Assembly (NCBI GenBank): GCA_008921705.1 | Contig: VFFE01007127.1 | Coordinates: forward strand, 829,472 to 893,471 | Direction: 5' to 3' | From: Burhinus oedicnemus | Lineage: Eukaryota > Chordata > Aves > Charadriiformes > Burhinidae | Length of the DNA: 64,000 bases | In this document: positions 61,101 through 64,000 of the stretch, piece after piece | Position numbering within the stretch: the stretch's first letter is position 1 | Layout: the number at the start of each line of letters is the position of its first letter | Made by a program: the position numbers and the translations under genes | Notes under the pieces: model-generated | Databases searched by the model: none | What the model saw: the letters and a program-made list of their open reading frames with translations, nothing else | What the model was told of the DNA's origin: nothing

Positions 61101-61463
61101 TACCGAAGGATTCCTCTTCCTCCTGTCGGGGGACCAGGTGCACTATTGATCATCCCTGGGCTGCAATTCAGAAGACCTTCTGGAAGATACTACACCCATT
61201 GGGGTGGCTGAAAATGGACAAGAAAGCACGAACTGGCCCAACAGGTCTGCGATGGTGTCCAGCTCCATGGTGCCACCACCTTTTCTCCAGCTTGCTGTTT
61301 GGCTTTTAGTCCCTGCGGAGGGACCAAGCGTCTGATCTGTAGTTGGTTGATGATGTTGGAGACATATCCACCTCCAGTGTGAACTGGCAGTGCCTCGTGG
61401 GCTTTAATGAAGTGCTGGTAATTAACAGTTTGTGGGAAGCCAGCCTGTATTACACACTTCTGT
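58111..61463. other. Noncoding stretch, no gene seen
   Basis: No gene seen. The AT-rich block at about 59500-59760 has candidate conserved noncoding texture. A T run lies at about 60236-60249. Confidence 0.5.
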
Positions 61464-61512
61464 GGGGAAGGGAAGGGAAGGGAAGGGAAGGGAAGGGAAG
61501 GGAAGGGAAGGG
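61464..61512 (+). repeat. (GGGAA)n microsatellite
   Basis: An almost perfect pentanucleotide array of about 49 bp, with ten G-runs of three or more separated by AA. It satisfies the usual G-quadruplex pattern (four G3 runs with 2-base loops) several times over on the plus strand. Being uninterrupted, it is probably length-polymorphic. Confidence 0.97.
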
Positions 61513-63489
61513 TGTTCTTAATGGGCCTGATGTAGGTTTACACCGTGTAACAGCCATTCTCAGATACTGCTGCCTCAGGAAATTCCTTTAATACGTTAAA
61601 GAAAGGTTGAAAGTCAGTAATTTGCAGAACATAAAGTTTTAGACCAAAATACAATTTTTGTCATTTGTAAAGCAATTTAAGCCCTGCAAGCCAAGGTGCA
61701 CTATCAGCGGGAATGGAACCTCTGCATGGCAATCTGCAGCCTTCTGCTTACCTCGCAATGATTTCCCACCTATGTGAAACAAACCTGCTAAACAGACTGC
61801 GTTTTGTTATTTCCTTTATTTCGGTGTAAATTCCATCCCCTTGAGAGCAGTGTGTTCCAGTTATTGTTTTTCACAGCTCACCACCGTTATTCAACCTTGA
61901 TTTCTTCCCTGAAAACAAAGCTCAATTCAGATGAGCACACAGATCTGGTACGGATATTTGATTTCCCTGAGCTGTGAGGATGCTTTGAGTAACCTCAGCC
62001 GAGATCCAGGACTAGACTGTACAACACTTGGCATTAAACCTATAAGAAGAGACTGTAGATCATTATTCCTGTTTCTAGCTTGTTTTTCATGCAAGAATAG
62101 AGGCACAGACAGGGTTAGCGGGTCTGAGGCTATTTAATCATTATGACCCTCCCTGAAAAGACTTGGCATAATTTAGGGGGCAGCAAGGACCAGGGACTGC
62201 TCTGGGTAGGTGGGACGGAGGAGGGCTCTTTGGGGAGGGTGGAAGGGCCCCATTAGCAAGTTGTGCTGATGTTGCCTGCCCAGACATTTTCTGGAAGAGC
62301 TGATTTCTGTCCCATGAATAGGGAATTCCGGGAGCTGAGGGTGAGCAGCTCCAGTATCACCGAAAGGTAAATACTGAAGATTTTTGTTCACTGATGGATG
62401 CAGCTTCTGACATTGAACTGCTGAAGCTGGTGGGTACCTGGCACCCAGCCTGGGTAGCGTAGGCATGCCAGGCTACACTTTAACCACTTCTCTAAAGCTC
62501 TGCAAATGCTCAGTTTCAGCTCAAATGTCTGAAGGTTGGTAAAGTTACGAGCAATAGAAACCAACAGGTAGTAATACAGAGGAGAGGTGTGCCCCAGCTG
62601 ATGCTGTCATTGGCAATTTTATGACATTTTTATGCCTTCCAAGTTTCCCCTTAGTAAAGATGTATTAAAATGTTGATACTTACCCTGCTGACAATCTTTT
62701 TCCCGCTCGGAGCTGTGAGCATGGCAGCAAGGAAGGGCTGTGATTGAGCTGGACAGGAGAATTGCAGCTAATCTGAGGGAGTGTTTCCATCACAGCAGGA
62801 ATTTGTAAATTCTGTAAATCATGCAAATGTCATCTCCCTGCTTAGCAATCATCTCTGTAACACGGCCAAGCAAGAGAGCGTAGCAGTCTCCATTACCCCG
62901 CTCCGAGAGCCTAAGGTTATGTGATATTCATGGGAAAACCTGCTTAAAACACTAACAAGTCAGTTAGTTATCTGCTACAGCGTTAGGTACAATGAAAGTG
63001 TGGGAAGTGTGGAGAGGACTCAGCAGGGGAGGCATGAAGTTTTGATTTTTCTTTTTCTTTTTTTTTTTTTTCTTAAATTTGCCTTTGCCTTTGGAGCATA
63101 TGTAACAAACACTCCAGGTGCAGAAATAGCTGGTTTGTGGGGTCGAAGCTTGCCCAAACCAGGGAGGGCAACAGGTTGGCATTCCCATATGGCAGATGCA
63201 GCCCATACTGTGCACAAGCACCTTCAAAAGAGTTTGGAGAGCTGGTCTGGGGCTCGAGAAACCTGGTGTGAACTCCTAGCACTGCCACAGTTGTTTGCTG
63301 GGGCTCTGCACAGCACCTGGCTCAGTACAGCCCTGATTTTGGTTATGACTTGCAGACTGTGCCGTGGTGGAAATAATAATCACATCATTACAACCTGAAA
63401 ATGCAACAGCACTTGGAAGACTGAGAGCTTCAGGCAGCTCCTGCTGTGTGTATTTGCCCTCAAAGGCAGGGCAAAGTTAACAAGGGCTT
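61513..63489. other. Noncoding stretch, no gene seen
   Basis: No gene. A faint MIR-like phrase (GAGGCACAGACAGGGTTAGC) occurs at about 62100-62119. The block at about 62790-62940 contains an exact octamer ATGCAAAT at 62821-62828. A T run lies at about 63057-63071. Confidence 0.5.
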
Positions 63490-63514
63490 AAAAAAAAAAA
63501 AAAAAAAAAAAAAA
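63490..63514 (+). repeat. Poly(A) run, 25 bases
   Basis: Uninterrupted A25. The left flank ends GGGCTT and the right flank begins GGCTGT, a faint hint of flanking duplication, but the sequence to the left is not recognised as a retrocopy. Confidence 0.97.
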
Positions 63515-64000
63515 GGCTGTGACTAATCCGGTTATTTGCACACACACAAACCAGCAATTCATTTGCTTCATGGGTTGATGAGCCCTTGGGGCTTGACGAA
63601 GCTAAGGGTAGACACCTATATCACAGGGGCTTTATGACTAAAAGAGGGGTGGGGGAAGCCCCTCTCTTGTCCATCAAATCTTGTAGTTTATATAATTTCT
63701 AGGCATCACCTTGGGGCAGTGTCAAGTGCAGCGTAATTACTGTTGTGATTGGTGTTGCTGACTTCAGTTGTTAAATGTTTATGCAACATACTAAGATATG
63801 TTTGCTTACAGGCAAAGTCCTGCTTACCTGCCATCTCCTTGACTTTGCTCTCTGGGATCATTTTTAAAACTATTTAGTGACTTGGAGCTCTGGAAGATTT
63901 GGAGATGGTATCGGATGTGCTGGGGAACCGCAACTAAATGGCTGGAGACTAGAATCAGGGTGGTAACAGCTCTCACCTCCTCCCAAATCCCAGCCAAAGA
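63515..64000. other. Noncoding end of window
   Basis: No gene or repeat. A perfect 7-bp inverted repeat (AGAGGGG 63643-63649 and CCCCTCT 63659-63665, 9-base loop) could form a small hairpin. Confidence 0.5.

Noticed and set aside
63430..63514. Processed pseudogene ending in A25
   Set aside because: The sequence left of the poly(A) has no recognisable coding or RNA gene content and no clear target duplication.
1..64000. CRISPR array, bacterial operon or other prokaryotic system
   Set aside because: No regular spaced repeats, no dense coding, and clear avian LINE and LTR content throughout.

Overview
The window looks like nuclear DNA from a bird, and I find no protein-coding gene in it. The evidence for a bird is a set of CR1 LINE 3' ends carrying the avian-type terminal octamer repeat (ATTCTRTG), plus one solo LTR of a type I know as abundant in bird genomes. 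The species cannot be told from the sequence. The longest open frames (about 195 to 211 codons) have no recognisable domain, no supporting neighbours and no compositional signal, and I treat them as chance. The window is best read as a long intergenic or intronic stretch made of unique sequence, mobile-element remains of several ages, and a few blocks that look like candidate conserved noncoding elements.

Layout. 1-5 kb: one CR1 copy (2287-2577) in unique DNA. 5-8 kb: a very old CR1/L3-like reverse transcriptase fossil (5140-5650), a weak MIR-like piece and a 14-bp tandem repeat (7295-7350). 8-21 kb: mostly unique DNA with weak MIR-like remnants and one minus-strand CR1 (17459-17796). 21-25 kb: a heavily decayed CR1/L3-like element of over 1 kb (21765-23035) and a possible DNA-transposon fossil (24551-24690). 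25-32 kb: one short CR1 end (26275-26386) and otherwise unique sequence. 32-36 kb is the most repeat-structured part: a 42-bp direct repeat pair about 1 kb apart, a 584-bp solo retroviral LTR on the minus strand (33952-34535), a 76-bp direct repeat pair about 1 kb apart flanking a MIR remnant, and a small tandem duplication. 36-44 kb: unique, AT-rich in places, with candidate regulatory blocks. 44-50 kb: a CR1 cluster with four copies, two of them forming an inverted pair within 1 kb, and one keeping most of the C-terminal ORF2 frame apart from a single in-frame stop. 50-64 kb: two MIR/L2-type remnants, another CR1/L3 fossil (57340-58110), a (GGGAA)n microsatellite with G-quadruplex potential and a 25-base poly(A) run.

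Nothing here amounts to a coding system. The observations most worth a check are the inverted CR1 pair (possible double-stranded RNA if transcribed), the solo LTR with its retained TATA box, three pairs of unexplained dispersed direct repeats, and AT-rich blocks with octamer and homeodomain-type motifs. Family names come from recognition of consensus patterns by eye; no database search was run, and boundaries of old elements are approximate.
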